From: DASZBR01 sp035943935
Lineage (GTDB): Bacteria > Pseudomonadota > Gammaproteobacteria > DASZBR01
Direction: 5' to 3'
Assembly: GCA_035943935.1 (NCBI GenBank)
Contig: DASZBR010000025.1
Location: forward strand, 1-64,000
Length of the DNA: 64,000 bases
Positions 8,217 to 17,848 of the stretch are shown here, in pieces. A model generated the notes under the pieces. The model ran no database searches and was not told where the DNA came from. It saw nothing but the letters and a program-made list of their open reading frames with translations. Every line of letters begins with the position of its first letter. The first letter of the stretch is position 1. The position numbers and the translations under genes are program-made.

Positions 8217-10121
8217 ATGGCCAATATGATCGGTATCGATTTAGGAACAACCAACTCGTGTGTAGCTATCATGGAAGGTGGAAAAGTTAAAGTCATTGAA
8301 AATAGCGAAGGTGCACGAACCACGCCCTCCATCGTTGCGTATAGCGATGACGGTGAAGTATTGGTGGGCCAATCAGCAAAACGCCAAGCCGTTACCAATC
8401 CCAAAAGAACCTTATTTGCGGTGAAGAGATTAATTGGTCGTAAATTCAAAGACGACGTTGTTCAGCGTGATGTCAAAATGGTTCCGTATCAAATTATGGA
8501 AGCGAATAATGGTGATGCGTGGATTAAAGTCGACGACAAAGAATTAGCGCCGCCACAAATTTCGGCGCAAGTCTTAATCAAGATGAAAAAAACTGCCGAA
8601 GATTATTTAGGTAAACCTGTAACAGAAGCCGTGATTACGGTTCCGGCTTATTTCAATGACTCACAAAGACAAGCGACTAAAGATGCCGGTCGTATTGCTG
8701 GCTTAGAAGTAAAAAGAATTATTAACGAACCGACCGCAGCAGCGCTTGCGTACGGTATGGATAAAAAACGGGGCAATGCAACGATTGCTGTTTACGATTT
8801 GGGTGGTGGTACGTTTGATATCTCTATTATAGAAATCGCGGATGTGGATGGTGAACATCAATTCGAAGTATTAGCCACGAATGGTGATACTTTCTTGGGT
8901 GGTGAAGATTTCGATTTACGATTAATTGATTTTCTAGCGGGTGAATTTAAAAAAGAATCAGGTATTGATCTTCACAGTGATCCTTTAGCATTACAGCGCT
9001 TAAAAGAAGCCGCTGAAAAAGCAAAGATTGAGTTGTCTTCTTCGCAACAAACTGACGTAAATTTACCGTATATTACGGCCGATGCGTCTGGTCCAAAACA
9101 CTTAAATATCAAATTAACGCGTGCGAAATTAGAATCTTTAGTTGAAGATTTAATTGCTCGAACTATCGAACCGTGCAAAGTTGCCCTCAAAGATTCTGGC
9201 TTAGATTTGTCCAAAATCAATGATGTCATTATGGTTGGCGGTCAAACACGCATGCCAAAAGTGCAAGAAGTCGTTAAAGAATTTTTCGGGAAAGACGCGC
9301 GTCATGATGTAAATCCTGATGAAGCGGTTGCCATTGGTGCAGCAATTCAGGGTGCTGTATTATCTGGCGATGTTAAAGATGTATTGTTATTAGACGTCAC
9401 ACCACTTTCTTTGGGCATCGAAACCATGGGAAGTATTATGACAAAATTAATCGATAAAAATACGACGATTCCGACCAAAGCCAGCCAAGTTTTTTCGACG
9501 GCGGATGACAATCAAACCGCTGTAACCATTCATGTATTACAAGGTGAAAGAGAAAGGGCGGGAGACAATAAATCCTTAGGAAGATTCGATTTAGCGGGAA
9601 TTTCTGCAGCCCCGCGCGGAATGCCACAAATCGAAGTGGAATTTAATATTGATGCGAATGGTATTCTTAACGTGTCGGCAAAAGATAAGGCCACCGGCAA
9701 AGCGCAGTCTATTATTATTAAAGCCTCCAGTGGATTATCAGAAGACGAAGTGCAACGCATGGTAAAAGATGCAGAAGCCCATCGTGAAGAAGATAAGAAA
9801 TTCCATGAATTGGTGACGGTACGAAATCAGGCGGATACTTTAATTCACAGTGTAATAAAGATGATGGGAGATAAAAAAGATCCCGAAGTTGAGACAGTTA
9901 TTGCGCAATTAAAAGAAGCCATGAAGTCTGATGATAAAGAAAAGATTGAATCTAAGACAAAAGAGCTTGAGCAATTTGCGTCTAAATTGTCTCAGCAGCA
10001 ACAAGCGCAACCGCAACAATCTACGGCTGAAACTGAAACCGCTTCTGCACAAAAACCAGAAGAGAATGTCGTTGATGCAGAATTTACTGAAGTGAAAGAG
10101 GACAAGGACGACAAGAAATAA
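8217..10121 (+). CDS. dnaK: Chaperone DnaK (Hsp70)
   Basis: A 634-residue Hsp70. The ATPase domain begins with MIGIDLGTTNSCVA and contains VYDLGGGTFDISI and IMVGGQTRMPKVQE. The substrate-binding domain follows the linker DVLLLDVTPLSLGIET. The C-terminal lid ends in a Gln-rich stretch and the conserved NVVDAEFTEVKED, as in gammaproteobacterial DnaK. It binds unfolded peptides in an ATP cycle driven by DnaJ and GrpE. It starts 57 bp after grpE with a GTGGAG ribosome site, and its TAA overlaps the dnaJ ATG by one base. Confidence 0.98.
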   Translation: MANMIGIDLGTTNSCVAIMEGGKVKVIENSEGARTTPSIVAYSDDGEVLVGQSAKRQAVTNPKRTLFAVKRLIGRKFKDDVVQRDVKMVPYQIMEANNGDAWIKVDDKELAPPQISAQVLIKMKKTAEDYLGKPVTEAVITVPAYFNDSQRQATKDAGRIAGLEVKRIINEPTAAALAYGMDKKRGNATIAVYDLGGGTFDISIIEIADVDGEHQFEVLATNGDTFLGGEDFDLRLIDFLAGEFKKESGIDLHSDPLALQRLKEAAEKAKIELSSSQQTDVNLPYITADASGPKHLNIKLTRAKLESLVEDLIARTIEPCKVALKDSGLDLSKINDVIMVGGQTRMPKVQEVVKEFFGKDARHDVNPDEAVAIGAAIQGAVLSGDVKDVLLLDVTPLSLGIETMGSIMTKLIDKNTTIPTKASQVFSTADDNQTAVTIHVLQGERERAGDNKSLGRFDLAGISAAPRGMPQIEVEFNIDANGILNVSAKDKATGKAQSIIIKASSGLSEDEVQRMVKDAEAHREEDKKFHELVTVRNQADTLIHSVIKMMGDKKDPEVETVIAQLKEAMKSDDKEKIESKTKELEQFASKLSQQQQAQPQQSTAETETASAQKPEENVVDAEFTEVKEDKDDKK

Positions 10122-11263
10122 TGGCGACGAAGCGCGATTATTATGAAGTCTTAGGTCTGCAGAAAAATGCGTCTGCAGATGACATCAAAAAATCCTACCG
10201 AAAATTAGCGATGAAATTTCACCCGGATCGAAATCCGGGTGATAAGTCTGCGGAAGAAAAATTCAAGGAAGCCAAAGAAGCCTACGAAGTATTATCCGAT
10301 GACAAGCGCCGATCGTCGTATGATCAGTTTGGTCATGCGGGTGCACAAGGTGGATTCGGTGGTTTTGGTGGCGCACAAGGAGGAGCCGGCGCTGCTGATT
10401 TTGCCGATATGTTTGGTGATATCTTCGGCGATATTTTTGGGGGTCGACGAGGTGGCGGTGGCGGTGGACGATCGCGCGCGCAACGCGGAGCTGATTTACG
10501 CTACGATATGAAACTCACGCTCGAACAAGCGGTATTTGGCAAAACACTCGAAATTCGCATTCCCACTTTAATAAAATGTAATTCTTGTGATGGCTCGGGC
10601 GCGAAAAAAGGCAGTGGCGTCACCGGTTGTACAACCTGTGGTGGTGTTGGCCAAGTTCGTATGCAACAAGGATTTTTCTCGATACAACAAACCTGTCCCG
10701 ATTGTCATGGCACCGGACAAGTGATTAAAAATCCGTGCCCGGATTGTCGTGGCGAAGGTCGAAAACACGAATACAAAACCTTGTCGGTTAAAATTCCTCC
10801 CGGCATTAATGACGGTGATCGCATTCGTTTAACGGGTGAAGGTGAAGCGGGATTGAATGGCGGACCGCCCGGTGATCTCTATGTTCAAATTCATATTGAA
10901 CCGCACAGTGTGTTTCACCGTGAAGACAATAACTTAATTTGTGAAGTGCCGATTAGCTTTACGATAGCGACATTGGGTGGAAAATTAGATGTGCCAACCC
11001 TTGAGGGTCATGTTGAACTTAAAATTCCGGCAGAAACACAATCCGGTAAAATGTTTCGTTTACGTGGAAAAGGCGTAAAATCCGTACGGGGTGGTACGGT
11101 GGGTGATTTGATTTGTCGTGTGACCGTTGAAACACCGGTAAAATTATCTCAAGCGCAAAAAGATTTGCTCAAAGTGTTTGATGATTCGTTGGGTAAAGAA
11201 AATATCCATAATCCTAAAGCCACGTCATGGTTTGATTCGGTCAAGAACTTTTTTGGAGGATAA
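10121..11263 (+). CDS. dnaJ: Chaperone DnaJ (Hsp40)
   Basis: A 380-residue class A J protein. The J domain has the required HPD in KFHPDRNPGD and is followed by a Gly/Phe-rich region. Four zinc repeats of the CxxCxGxG type follow (CNSCDGSG, CTTCGGVG, CPDCHGTG, CPDCRGEG), then the C-terminal substrate-binding domains. It stimulates DnaK ATP hydrolysis and delivers clients. Start and stop codons with dnaK overlap (TAATG), indicating translational coupling. Length is the family norm. Confidence 0.98.
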   Translation: MATKRDYYEVLGLQKNASADDIKKSYRKLAMKFHPDRNPGDKSAEEKFKEAKEAYEVLSDDKRRSSYDQFGHAGAQGGFGGFGGAQGGAGAADFADMFGDIFGDIFGGRRGGGGGGRSRAQRGADLRYDMKLTLEQAVFGKTLEIRIPTLIKCNSCDGSGAKKGSGVTGCTTCGGVGQVRMQQGFFSIQQTCPDCHGTGQVIKNPCPDCRGEGRKHEYKTLSVKIPPGINDGDRIRLTGEGEAGLNGGPPGDLYVQIHIEPHSVFHREDNNLICEVPISFTIATLGGKLDVPTLEGHVELKIPAETQSGKMFRLRGKGVKSVRGGTVGDLICRVTVETPVKLSQAQKDLLKVFDDSLGKENIHNPKATSWFDSVKNFFGG

Positions 11264-11267
11264 CAGG

Positions 11268-11711
11268 ATGATGATGAAACGGTTTGCATTATTTATAGCC
11301 TTGTTTTTTTGTGTATTTTCGGCATTTGCACAAAACGCAGTACCCGTTGAGGTAGCGACCCAAAATTGGGCAGCTGCATTAAGCTCGAATAATCCGCAAA
11401 AAATTGCAGATATGTATGCGTCAGGCGCATTGCTCTACGCTACGTTTGAAAATCAATTAGATACGCCAGAAGGTATTGAAGGATACTTTGCTAAGCTGAT
11501 GAAGCATAAAGATCTTGCGGTAAAATTTGGCAAACAAAATATTCGCATGTTTGGTGAAACTGCATTAAATTCTGGGTTTTATACGTTTTCATATATGTTG
11601 CCGAGCGGAAAAATTGAAGCAAAAATTCCTGCGCGTTATACGTTTGTTTTTGCGCATGAAGCGGATGGTTGGAAGATTGTGGAACATCACTCTTCTGTAT
11701 TGCCACAATAA
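11268..11711 (+). CDS. Secreted SnoaL/NTF2-like protein
   Basis: The chosen ATG at 11268 lies 9 bases after GGAGG. It gives about 147 residues with a clear signal peptide (basic MMMKR, hydrophobic FALFIALFFCVFS, then AFA-Q cleavage site). The mature part fits the NTF2/SnoaL cone fold: NWAAALSSNNPQKIADMYA, an acidic strand, and RYTFVFAHEADGWKIVEHHSS at the end, as in the SgcJ/EcaC and CaMKII-association-domain group. Such periplasmic proteins are common but mostly without a known substrate. It lies 4 bp after dnaJ and may be read through from the heat-shock operon. Function is unassigned. Confidence 0.7.
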   Translation: MMMKRFALFIALFFCVFSAFAQNAVPVEVATQNWAAALSSNNPQKIADMYASGALLYATFENQLDTPEGIEGYFAKLMKHKDLAVKFGKQNIRMFGETALNSGFYTFSYMLPSGKIEAKIPARYTFVFAHEADGWKIVEHHSSVLPQ

Positions 11712-11771
11712 ATGTAGGGGAGAGGCCATGCCTTGCAGGCTGCAAGCCTCGCCCATTGTTTGGAGAATATG

Positions 11772-12254
11772 ATGACGACAAAAGTACCGATGACAACAAA
11801 AGGTGCAGAACGATTAAAAGAAGAGCTACAGCAGCTGAAATCTATTGAGCGCCCTGCTGTGATTCAAGCCATTGCAGAAGCGCGTGCGCACGGTGATTTG
11901 AAAGAAAACGCGGAATATCATGCGGCTAAAGAGAAGCAAGGATTTATTGAAGCGCGTATTCGTGATATTGAGCATAAATTATCCAATGCACATGTGATTG
12001 ATATCACCAATCTTCCCGTAAAAAATAAAGTCATTTTTGGTGCAACCGTAAAAATTATTAATACCGAGACAGAAGAGGAAATTTCTTATCAAATAGTCGG
12101 TGAAGATGAAGCGGATATTAAATCAGGTAAAGTGTCTGTTCATTCGCCAGTGGCTCGTGCGTTGATTGGCAAAGAAAAGAATGATGTGGCTGTTGTCCAG
12201 ACGCCGTCAGGCAAAACAGAATATGAAATTATTGAAATTTTATTTATCGACTAA
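11772..12254 (+). CDS. greA: Transcription elongation factor GreA
   Basis: A 160-residue protein that rescues backtracked RNA polymerase by stimulating transcript cleavage. It begins with MTTKGAERLKEELQQLK and contains the coiled-coil tip sequence ARAHGDLKENAEYHAAKEKQ, whose acidic residues enter the polymerase active site. The C-terminal FKBP-like domain includes SPVARALIGKEKND. The start at 11772 was chosen because GGAG lies 6 bases upstream and the length then matches E. coli GreA (158). An ATG 3 bases earlier is also possible. Confidence 0.96.
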   Translation: MTTKVPMTTKGAERLKEELQQLKSIERPAVIQAIAEARAHGDLKENAEYHAAKEKQGFIEARIRDIEHKLSNAHVIDITNLPVKNKVIFGATVKIINTETEEEISYQIVGEDEADIKSGKVSVHSPVARALIGKEKNDVAVVQTPSGKTEYEIIEILFID

Positions 12255-12266
12255 ATTATAATTCTT

Positions 12267-13580
12267 ATGAATAAAACAGACACCATTGTTGCTCCCGCTA
12301 CGGCCTTAGGTCGATCCAGTGTCAGTGTTATTCGAATATCAGGTTCACACACATGCGAAATTGCCGAGAAATTATTGGGTAAACTTCCCGATCCTCGTAT
12401 GGCTTATTACTCAACCTTTAAAGATTCCGACGGGAATATTATCGATAAGGGTTTGGCGTTATTTTTTCCTAATCCTCATTCTTTTACGGGAGAAGATATT
12501 TTAGAACTTCAGGGACATGGTGGATATGTTGTTGTAGATTTATTAATTCAAGAAATATTAAAACTGGGCGCGCGTCTTGCTAAACCTGGCGAGTTTTCTG
12601 AAAGAGCTTTTTTAAATAATAAATTAGATCTGGCTCAAGCAGAAGCTATTGCAGATTTAATTGATGCCGGATCAAAACAAGCCGCCCTTGCTGCGATGCA
12701 ATCTCTCGAGGGAGTGTTCTCCCAAAAAATAGCTGATTTTTTAACTCAATTAATTAATCTCAGAATTTATATAGAAGCTGCTATAGATTTTCCGGAAGAA
12801 GAAGTTGATTTTTTAACAGAGGGAAATGTCAGAAATAAACTAGATAATTTAATTTCAGAATTAGAAAATATTCAACAACAAGCCAAACAAGGGGTTTTGT
12901 TATCACAAGGCATGATTATTGTTATTGCCGGCAAACCCAACGCAGGTAAATCCAGTTTATTAAATTTATTGTCGGGTCGAGACAGCGCAATTGTGACGTC
13001 TATTCCAGGTACTACGCGTGATATTTTGCGTGAGCATATTCAATTAGATGGCTTGCCTGTTCAAATTATAGATACCGCTGGATTACGAGAAAGCGATGAT
13101 CCTATCGAACAAGAAGGCGTGAAGCGTGCTAAAGAGATGATCCAAAAAGCCGATAGAGTTTTGTATATTAAAGATATTATGGACACTGAAGATGATATTC
13201 ATGATGAATTATTACATCATCCGAGATTAACTATTGTTTATAATAAAATAGATTTAAAAAAACCTGATAAAAATACCTTGGGAATTTCTGCAAAAACAGG
13301 CGAGGGTTTAGATAATCTCAAAAAATATTTAAAAAATCTTATGGGATTTTCGGATAATACCGAAACGAGTTTCAGTGCACGACGCAGACATGTCGATGCG
13401 TTAAATAGAGCGCATGAAAGTTTGTTGCACGGTAAAGCTCAAATAGAAAAAAATAAAGCCGGCGAATTATTGGCGGAAGATTTGCGCCATGCGCAGAAAT
13501 ATTTGGGGGCGATTACGGGTGAGTTTACCAGTGATGATTTGTTGGGTAAGATTTTTTCGAGTTTTTGTATAGGGAAGTGA
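12267..13580 (+). CDS. mnmE: tRNA modification GTPase MnmE
   Basis: A 437-residue protein that, with MnmG, installs the 5-carboxymethylaminomethyl group on U34 of several tRNAs. The N-terminal folate-binding domain starts with DTIVAPATALGRSSVSVIRIS. The G domain has GKPNAGKSS (G1), PGTTRD (G2), DTAGLRE (G3) and NKID (G4). The C-terminus ends in FCIGK, whose cysteine is needed for modification. In most gammaproteobacteria mnmE lies next to yidC near oriC. Here it sits between greA and hemL, 45 kb from yidC, so it has moved. It begins 12 bp after greA. Confidence 0.97.
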   Translation: MNKTDTIVAPATALGRSSVSVIRISGSHTCEIAEKLLGKLPDPRMAYYSTFKDSDGNIIDKGLALFFPNPHSFTGEDILELQGHGGYVVVDLLIQEILKLGARLAKPGEFSERAFLNNKLDLAQAEAIADLIDAGSKQAALAAMQSLEGVFSQKIADFLTQLINLRIYIEAAIDFPEEEVDFLTEGNVRNKLDNLISELENIQQQAKQGVLLSQGMIIVIAGKPNAGKSSLLNLLSGRDSAIVTSIPGTTRDILREHIQLDGLPVQIIDTAGLRESDDPIEQEGVKRAKEMIQKADRVLYIKDIMDTEDDIHDELLHHPRLTIVYNKIDLKKPDKNTLGISAKTGEGLDNLKKYLKNLMGFSDNTETSFSARRRHVDALNRAHESLLHGKAQIEKNKAGELLAEDLRHAQKYLGAITGEFTSDDLLGKIFSSFCIGK

Positions 13581-13589
13581 AGGAAATTT

Positions 13590-14858
13590 ATGACTATTTA
13601 TGAGCGCGCCTGCAACGTCATTCCCGGTGGCGTCAATTCTCCCGTCAGATCTTTTAAAGGCGTTGGCGGTGAGCCATTATTTATTTCAAAAGCAAAGGGC
13701 GCTTATGTTTATGATCAAAACAATAAAAAATATATAGATTATGTGGGATCTTGGGGTCCCATGATTGCAGGTCATGCGCATCCTGAAATTATTTCTGCTG
13801 TCGAAAAAGCCGTAGAAAATGGCCTAAGTTACGGCGCGCCGACTGTTCTAGAAATAGAATTAGCTGAATTAATTTGTAAACTAATGCCAAGCATTGAAAT
13901 GGTTCGCATGGTCAACTCGGGAACCGAGGCTACTATGAGTGCTATAAGACTGGCTAGAGGTTATACGAATAAAAATAAAATTATTAAATTTAACGGCTGT
14001 TATCACGGTCATAGTGATAGCTTGTTAGTTAAGTCGGGATCCGGTGGTTTAACGTTTGGAGTTCCTGATTCAGCCGGCGTGCCTAAGAGTTTTGCTGAGC
14101 ATACTTTAATAGCTGAATTTAATGATCTTGATGATGTCGAAAAATTATTTAAAACTTATCCGGATGATATCGCAGCTGTAATAGTAGAACCCGTTGCGGG
14201 AAATATGAATTGTATTTTGCCGGAACAAAAATTCTTAGCGGGATTGCGTGAATTATGTGATAACTATAAATCCATATTAATTTTTGACGAAGTCATGACA
14301 GGATTTAGAGTGGCATTAGGTGGCGCGCAAGAAAGATATAACATCAACCCCGATCTGACTACGTTAGGGAAAATAATAGGTGGAGGCATGCCGGTGGGTG
14401 CATTTGGTGGACGCAGAGACATCATGGAAAAAGTGTCGCCATTAGGTCCTGTGTATCAAGCCGGTACTTTATCGGGTAATCCGATTGCGATGGCAGCAGG
14501 GTTGGCCGGTTTAAAATTAATTCAACAGCCAGGTTTTTATGAACAGCTCGAAATTCATACGAAGAAATTATTAATTAATTTAATGGTTCTTGCAGATAAA
14601 GCGGGTATCCCGTTTTTTGCCCAACACGCGGGAAGCATGTTTGGATTATTTTTTACGGATCAAACGCAAATTTTAAATTTAACCGATGTTCAGAAGTGCA
14701 ATGTCGACAGATTCAAGAAGTTTTTCCATAAGATGTTAGAGCTGGGTGTGTATTTAGCACCGTCTGCATTTGAAGCCGGGTTTTTATCGTCAGCGCATTT
14801 GGATAAAGAAATTGATGAGACGTTAAGCGCTGCGGAGCGCGTGTTTGCGGTGCTTTGA
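13590..14858 (+). CDS. hemL: Glutamate-1-semialdehyde 2,1-aminomutase
   Basis: A 422-residue PLP enzyme converting glutamate-1-semialdehyde to 5-aminolevulinate in the C5 haem pathway. Conserved features are PGGVNSPVRSFKGVGG at the N-terminus, MVNSGTEATMSAIRLAR for cofactor phosphate binding, FDEVMTGFR, and the PLP lysine in TTLGKIIGGGMPVGAFGG. Length is the family norm. An AAGGAAA ribosome site precedes the ATG, 9 bp after mnmE. The last 36 bases overlap a small convergent ORF on the other strand. Confidence 0.96.
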   Translation: MTIYERACNVIPGGVNSPVRSFKGVGGEPLFISKAKGAYVYDQNNKKYIDYVGSWGPMIAGHAHPEIISAVEKAVENGLSYGAPTVLEIELAELICKLMPSIEMVRMVNSGTEATMSAIRLARGYTNKNKIIKFNGCYHGHSDSLLVKSGSGGLTFGVPDSAGVPKSFAEHTLIAEFNDLDDVEKLFKTYPDDIAAVIVEPVAGNMNCILPEQKFLAGLRELCDNYKSILIFDEVMTGFRVALGGAQERYNINPDLTTLGKIIGGGMPVGAFGGRRDIMEKVSPLGPVYQAGTLSGNPIAMAAGLAGLKLIQQPGFYEQLEIHTKKLLINLMVLADKAGIPFFAQHAGSMFGLFFTDQTQILNLTDVQKCNVDRFKKFFHKMLELGVYLAPSAFEAGFLSSAHLDKEIDETLSAAERVFAVL

Positions 14859-14993
14859 TTTGTGAGGGTGCTTTTTACTAGGTACGCGGGATAGTTCTGG
14901 TTTTTCATTCATTGAAGAGAAGATGATAAGCGCGCTGAAGATAATAAACCCTAATAGTACGGCGACGCCCAATGCAAAGAAAAAGTTACCCAT
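14823..14993 (-). CDS. Small membrane protein (56 aa)
   Basis: A 56-codon ORF starting MGNFFFALGV with one long hydrophobic helix (residues 3-27) and a basic, His-rich tail (KKHPHKSKHRKH). An AGGAG ribosome site lies 8 bases upstream of the ATG. The start overlaps the stop of the preceding 72-residue membrane ORF by 8 bases, and the 3' end overlaps the hemL 3' end on the opposite strand. The good ribosome site and the overlap support a real gene. Function is unknown. Confidence 0.5.
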   Translation of the reverse strand: MGNFFFALGVAVLLGFIIFSALIIFSSMNEKPELSRVPSKKHPHKSKHRKHALRSA

Positions 14994-15204
14994 TATTGTT
15001 TCTCCTCAAAAGACCTAAAAATGTAACAATTACGCCGCCTATGATAACACAACACGATGATGTAATAAGCCACTGAGTTAAACCTGTTGAGTGCGCTATG
15101 ACGAGTGTGCCGCCACCCGCTGTGATGAAATTGACCCCAAGCTTTCGTAAATCTTCTTGAAGCTTGTCGACATCTAAATACCGCTCTATACGTTTTATTA
15201 ACAT
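14986..15204 (-). CDS. Small hypothetical membrane protein (72 aa)
   Basis: A 72-residue protein with a charged N-terminal helix (IERYLDVDKLQEDLRKLG) and one or two hydrophobic segments (ITAGGGTLVIAHSTG, then LITSSCCVIIGGVIVTFLGLL), ending in RRNNNG. It forms an overlapping pair with the 56-residue membrane ORF downstream. The layout resembles small two-gene membrane modules, but no family was recognised. It is divergent from the APH/ATPase gene. Confidence 0.5.
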   Translation of the reverse strand: MLIKRIERYLDVDKLQEDLRKLGVNFITAGGGTLVIAHSTGLTQWLITSSCCVIIGGVIVTFLGLLRRNNNG

Positions 15205-15273
15205 TAACTGCTCCCTATGATTAGACGCTTATTATACAATCCTGTATTCAAGAGTAAATAAACAAGGTCAACC

Positions 15274-16611
15274 ATGAGCGCAAAAATTATTGAAACCCAT
15301 ATTTCATGGGTTATTTTGACGGATAAATATGCTTACAAAATTAAAAAGCCATTAGATATGGGCTTTCTTGATTATTCCAGTTTGGTTAAGCGCAAACATT
15401 ATTGCGAAGAAGAATTACGTCTCGGAAAAATGTATGCGCCTGAATTATATTTAAAAGTAATTGCCATTACGGTTAAAAATAAAATTATAGATTATGCACT
15501 TGTCATGAACGCGTTTGCTCAGGAAAATTTATTTTCTAATCTCTTAAAAAATAATAAGTTAAAATCAGAATATTTTATGAGCTTAGCGGACCAATTAGCA
15601 GAAATTCATCAGCATGCAGCAATAGCCAAGGATCCGTTCGGATCATTGGAGAATGTCTTTTTTCCCGTGCAGCAAAATTTTGATCAAATCAGGCCATTTT
15701 TAATAGAGTACAAAAATAAAAAATTATTGGACCAGTTAGAGCTTTGTGAGAAATGGGCGAATGGAGAATTTAAAAAACTAGAAGAAGCCTTTAAGGCCAG
15801 AAAGAAAAAACATTTTATCCGAGAGTGCCATGGCGATCTGCATTTAGGGAATATTGTTTTATTCAACCATAAACCCATGATGTTTGATCGCATAGAATTT
15901 AATGATAATTTAATTTATACCGATACGATGGCCGATGTCGGTTTTTTATTAATGGATCTGGATGAAAAAAATCAAACTCAGCTTGGTAATATATTTTTAA
16001 ACCAATATTTAACACAAACGGGCGATTATGACGGATTATTTATTTTAAGATTTTATCAGGCCTATCGAGCTGTCGTGAGGGCTAAAATTAAATTAATGGG
16101 TCCTAAAATAGACTGGGCAGATTATCAGCTCAGCATAAATTTAGCCGAAAGCTATGTTGAACATAAAAAACCTGAATTATTTATTATGCATGGCATAGCG
16201 GGATCCGGTAAAACGACAAAGGCAAAAAAACTGGCTCAAAAATTTAATGCTATTCATTTACGATCAGACGTTGAGCGTAAAAGAATAGGCCAGGATAAAA
16301 ATAAATTATATTCTGAGGAGGTTAATCAAAAAACGTATGAGCATTTGTATGAATTAGCAAAAAAATTATTAAGCATGGGATATTCTGTTATAGTCGATGC
16401 GACGTTTATTAAAAAATCCCACAGGGATTTATTTCGGAAACTATCTTTACCATTTCATATTGTGCCGTGCGAAGTTGATGATAAAATACGCGAAACCTGG
16501 TTGCGTGAACGACAACACGATTTTTCTGATGCTGATTTTGAAATTGCCCAACAACAGCGTAAAACGCTGGAACCGTTGACCCCTGACGAGAGGACTTATA
16601 TTTATGCGTAA
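15274..16611 (+). CDS. APH-like kinase / AAA ATPase fusion
   Basis: A 445-residue two-domain protein of the widespread fused aminoglycoside-phosphotransferase-like plus P-loop kinase type. The N-terminal domain opens with IIETHISWVILTDKYAYKIK and has the Brenner-type catalytic loop CHGDLHLGNIVLF. The C-terminal domain has Walker A GIAGSGKTT followed by HLRSDVERKR and VIVDATFIKK, as in zeta-toxin-like or gluconate kinases. Family members are often near 510 residues, and the short N-terminus here lacks about 30. The substrate is not known for the family. The stop overlaps the dacA start by 8 bases. Confidence 0.8.
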   Translation: MSAKIIETHISWVILTDKYAYKIKKPLDMGFLDYSSLVKRKHYCEEELRLGKMYAPELYLKVIAITVKNKIIDYALVMNAFAQENLFSNLLKNNKLKSEYFMSLADQLAEIHQHAAIAKDPFGSLENVFFPVQQNFDQIRPFLIEYKNKKLLDQLELCEKWANGEFKKLEEAFKARKKKHFIRECHGDLHLGNIVLFNHKPMMFDRIEFNDNLIYTDTMADVGFLLMDLDEKNQTQLGNIFLNQYLTQTGDYDGLFILRFYQAYRAVVRAKIKLMGPKIDWADYQLSINLAESYVEHKKPELFIMHGIAGSGKTTKAKKLAQKFNAIHLRSDVERKRIGQDKNKLYSEEVNQKTYEHLYELAKKLLSMGYSVIVDATFIKKSHRDLFRKLSLPFHIVPCEVDDKIRETWLRERQHDFSDADFEIAQQQRKTLEPLTPDERTYIYA

Positions 16612-17842
16612 ACTGATCTGTGTTTCACTGGCGTCGTTGTTTAGCGCAGCCGTCTATGCTGCTGTTGCGCCGGTTCCGGTTCCTCAATCGCCACTTCAAT
16701 CTCAGATCAGACCCGAAGCACAAACCTCTGTTTTTCAACAACCCACGGTAAAGGGTCAGCCAACGATGTTGAACCCTGGCGCACCTGTGCTGAGTGCTAA
16801 TGGCTATTTTTTACAAGACATTAATAGCGGCAAAGTATTGGCTTCTCAAAATCCAGACGTTCGCATGGCACCCGCAAGCTTAACGAAGTTAATGACGCTT
16901 TATTTAACCTTCGAAGCGCTGCAAGCAAACCGTATTCATTTGAACGATAAAGTGACGATCAGTACCGATGCGTGGCAAACCGGTGGATCAAGAATGTTTG
17001 TCAAAGCAGGCGATCAAGTTGCGGTATCGGATTTAATTCAAGGTGTGATCGTGGATTCTGGGAATGATGCGTGTACGGCATTAGCGGAATATGTGGGAGG
17101 CACACAACCCGGTTTTGTGAATTTGATGAATCAACAAGCGCAATTATTGGGAATGAAAAATACGCATTACGTCGATGTAACAGGCTTGCCTGATCCGAAC
17201 CATTATTCTACGCCGCGTGATATTGGCGTATTAGCGCGCGCCATTATTTTAAACTTTCCGCAGTACTACCACTTTTTTGGTGAAAAAACACTGACGTATG
17301 ACAACATTACTCAGCCTAACCGTAACCGTTTATTATGGAGCGACCCGAGTGTGGATGGGTTAAAGACAGGTCATACCGATGCGGCAGGGTATTGCTTGGT
17401 ATCATCTGCTGATAGAAATGGCATGCGCTTGCTTTCGGTATTATTGGGTGCGCCGACCGATGCAGCCCGATCGCTTTTCAGCGAAGATTTATTGAATTAT
17501 GGCTATCGATTCTTTGAAACCCATAAAGTGTATGCGGCTGATCAAGCCCTTCAGAATGCAACCGTATATTTTGGGAAAACGAATCTGGTTCCAGTAGGAT
17601 TATCACGTGATTTTTACGTGACCGTTCCCGCAGGTGAATATTCCAAAGTGACAACCAATTTCAAGCTATTCACTCCGCTTAAAGCCCCTCTCAAACAAGG
17701 CGAAGCAGTAGGGAGTGTGGGGGTTGTATTGAATGGTCAGCCTTTAGGCAGTGAAAATCTCGTTGCGCTCTCGTCGGTTCAGCGTGGTGGATTGGTAACG
17801 CGTCTCGTCAGTCATGTGAAATTGGCATTGGGGAAGATTTAG
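16604..17842 (+). CDS. dacA: D-alanyl-D-alanine carboxypeptidase (PBP5/6 type)
   Basis: A 412-residue periplasmic enzyme that removes the terminal D-Ala from peptidoglycan pentapeptides. A signal peptide (RKLICVSLASLFSAAVYA) is followed by an unusual Pro/Gln-rich linker of about 35 residues before the catalytic domain. The three active-site motifs are S92-x-x-K95 (ASLTK), S152-G-N154 and KTG in DGLKTGHTDAAGY. The C-terminal end (VSHVKLALGK) can form the amphipathic membrane anchor of PBP5. It overlaps the upstream gene and precedes lipA, the same neighbourhood as in many gammaproteobacteria, although lipB is not between them here. Confidence 0.93.
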   Translation: MRKLICVSLASLFSAAVYAAVAPVPVPQSPLQSQIRPEAQTSVFQQPTVKGQPTMLNPGAPVLSANGYFLQDINSGKVLASQNPDVRMAPASLTKLMTLYLTFEALQANRIHLNDKVTISTDAWQTGGSRMFVKAGDQVAVSDLIQGVIVDSGNDACTALAEYVGGTQPGFVNLMNQQAQLLGMKNTHYVDVTGLPDPNHYSTPRDIGVLARAIILNFPQYYHFFGEKTLTYDNITQPNRNRLLWSDPSVDGLKTGHTDAAGYCLVSSADRNGMRLLSVLLGAPTDAARSLFSEDLLNYGYRFFETHKVYAADQALQNATVYFGKTNLVPVGLSRDFYVTVPAGEYSKVTTNFKLFTPLKAPLKQGEAVGSVGVVLNGQPLGSENLVALSSVQRGGLVTRLVSHVKLALGKI

Positions 17843-17848
17843 CACTGC

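Noticed and set aside
11178..11267. Longer start for the SnoaL-like gene inside dnaJ
   Set aside because: It removes the signal peptide from the N-terminus and overlaps dnaJ by 86 bases. The ATG at 11268 has GGAGG at the right distance.
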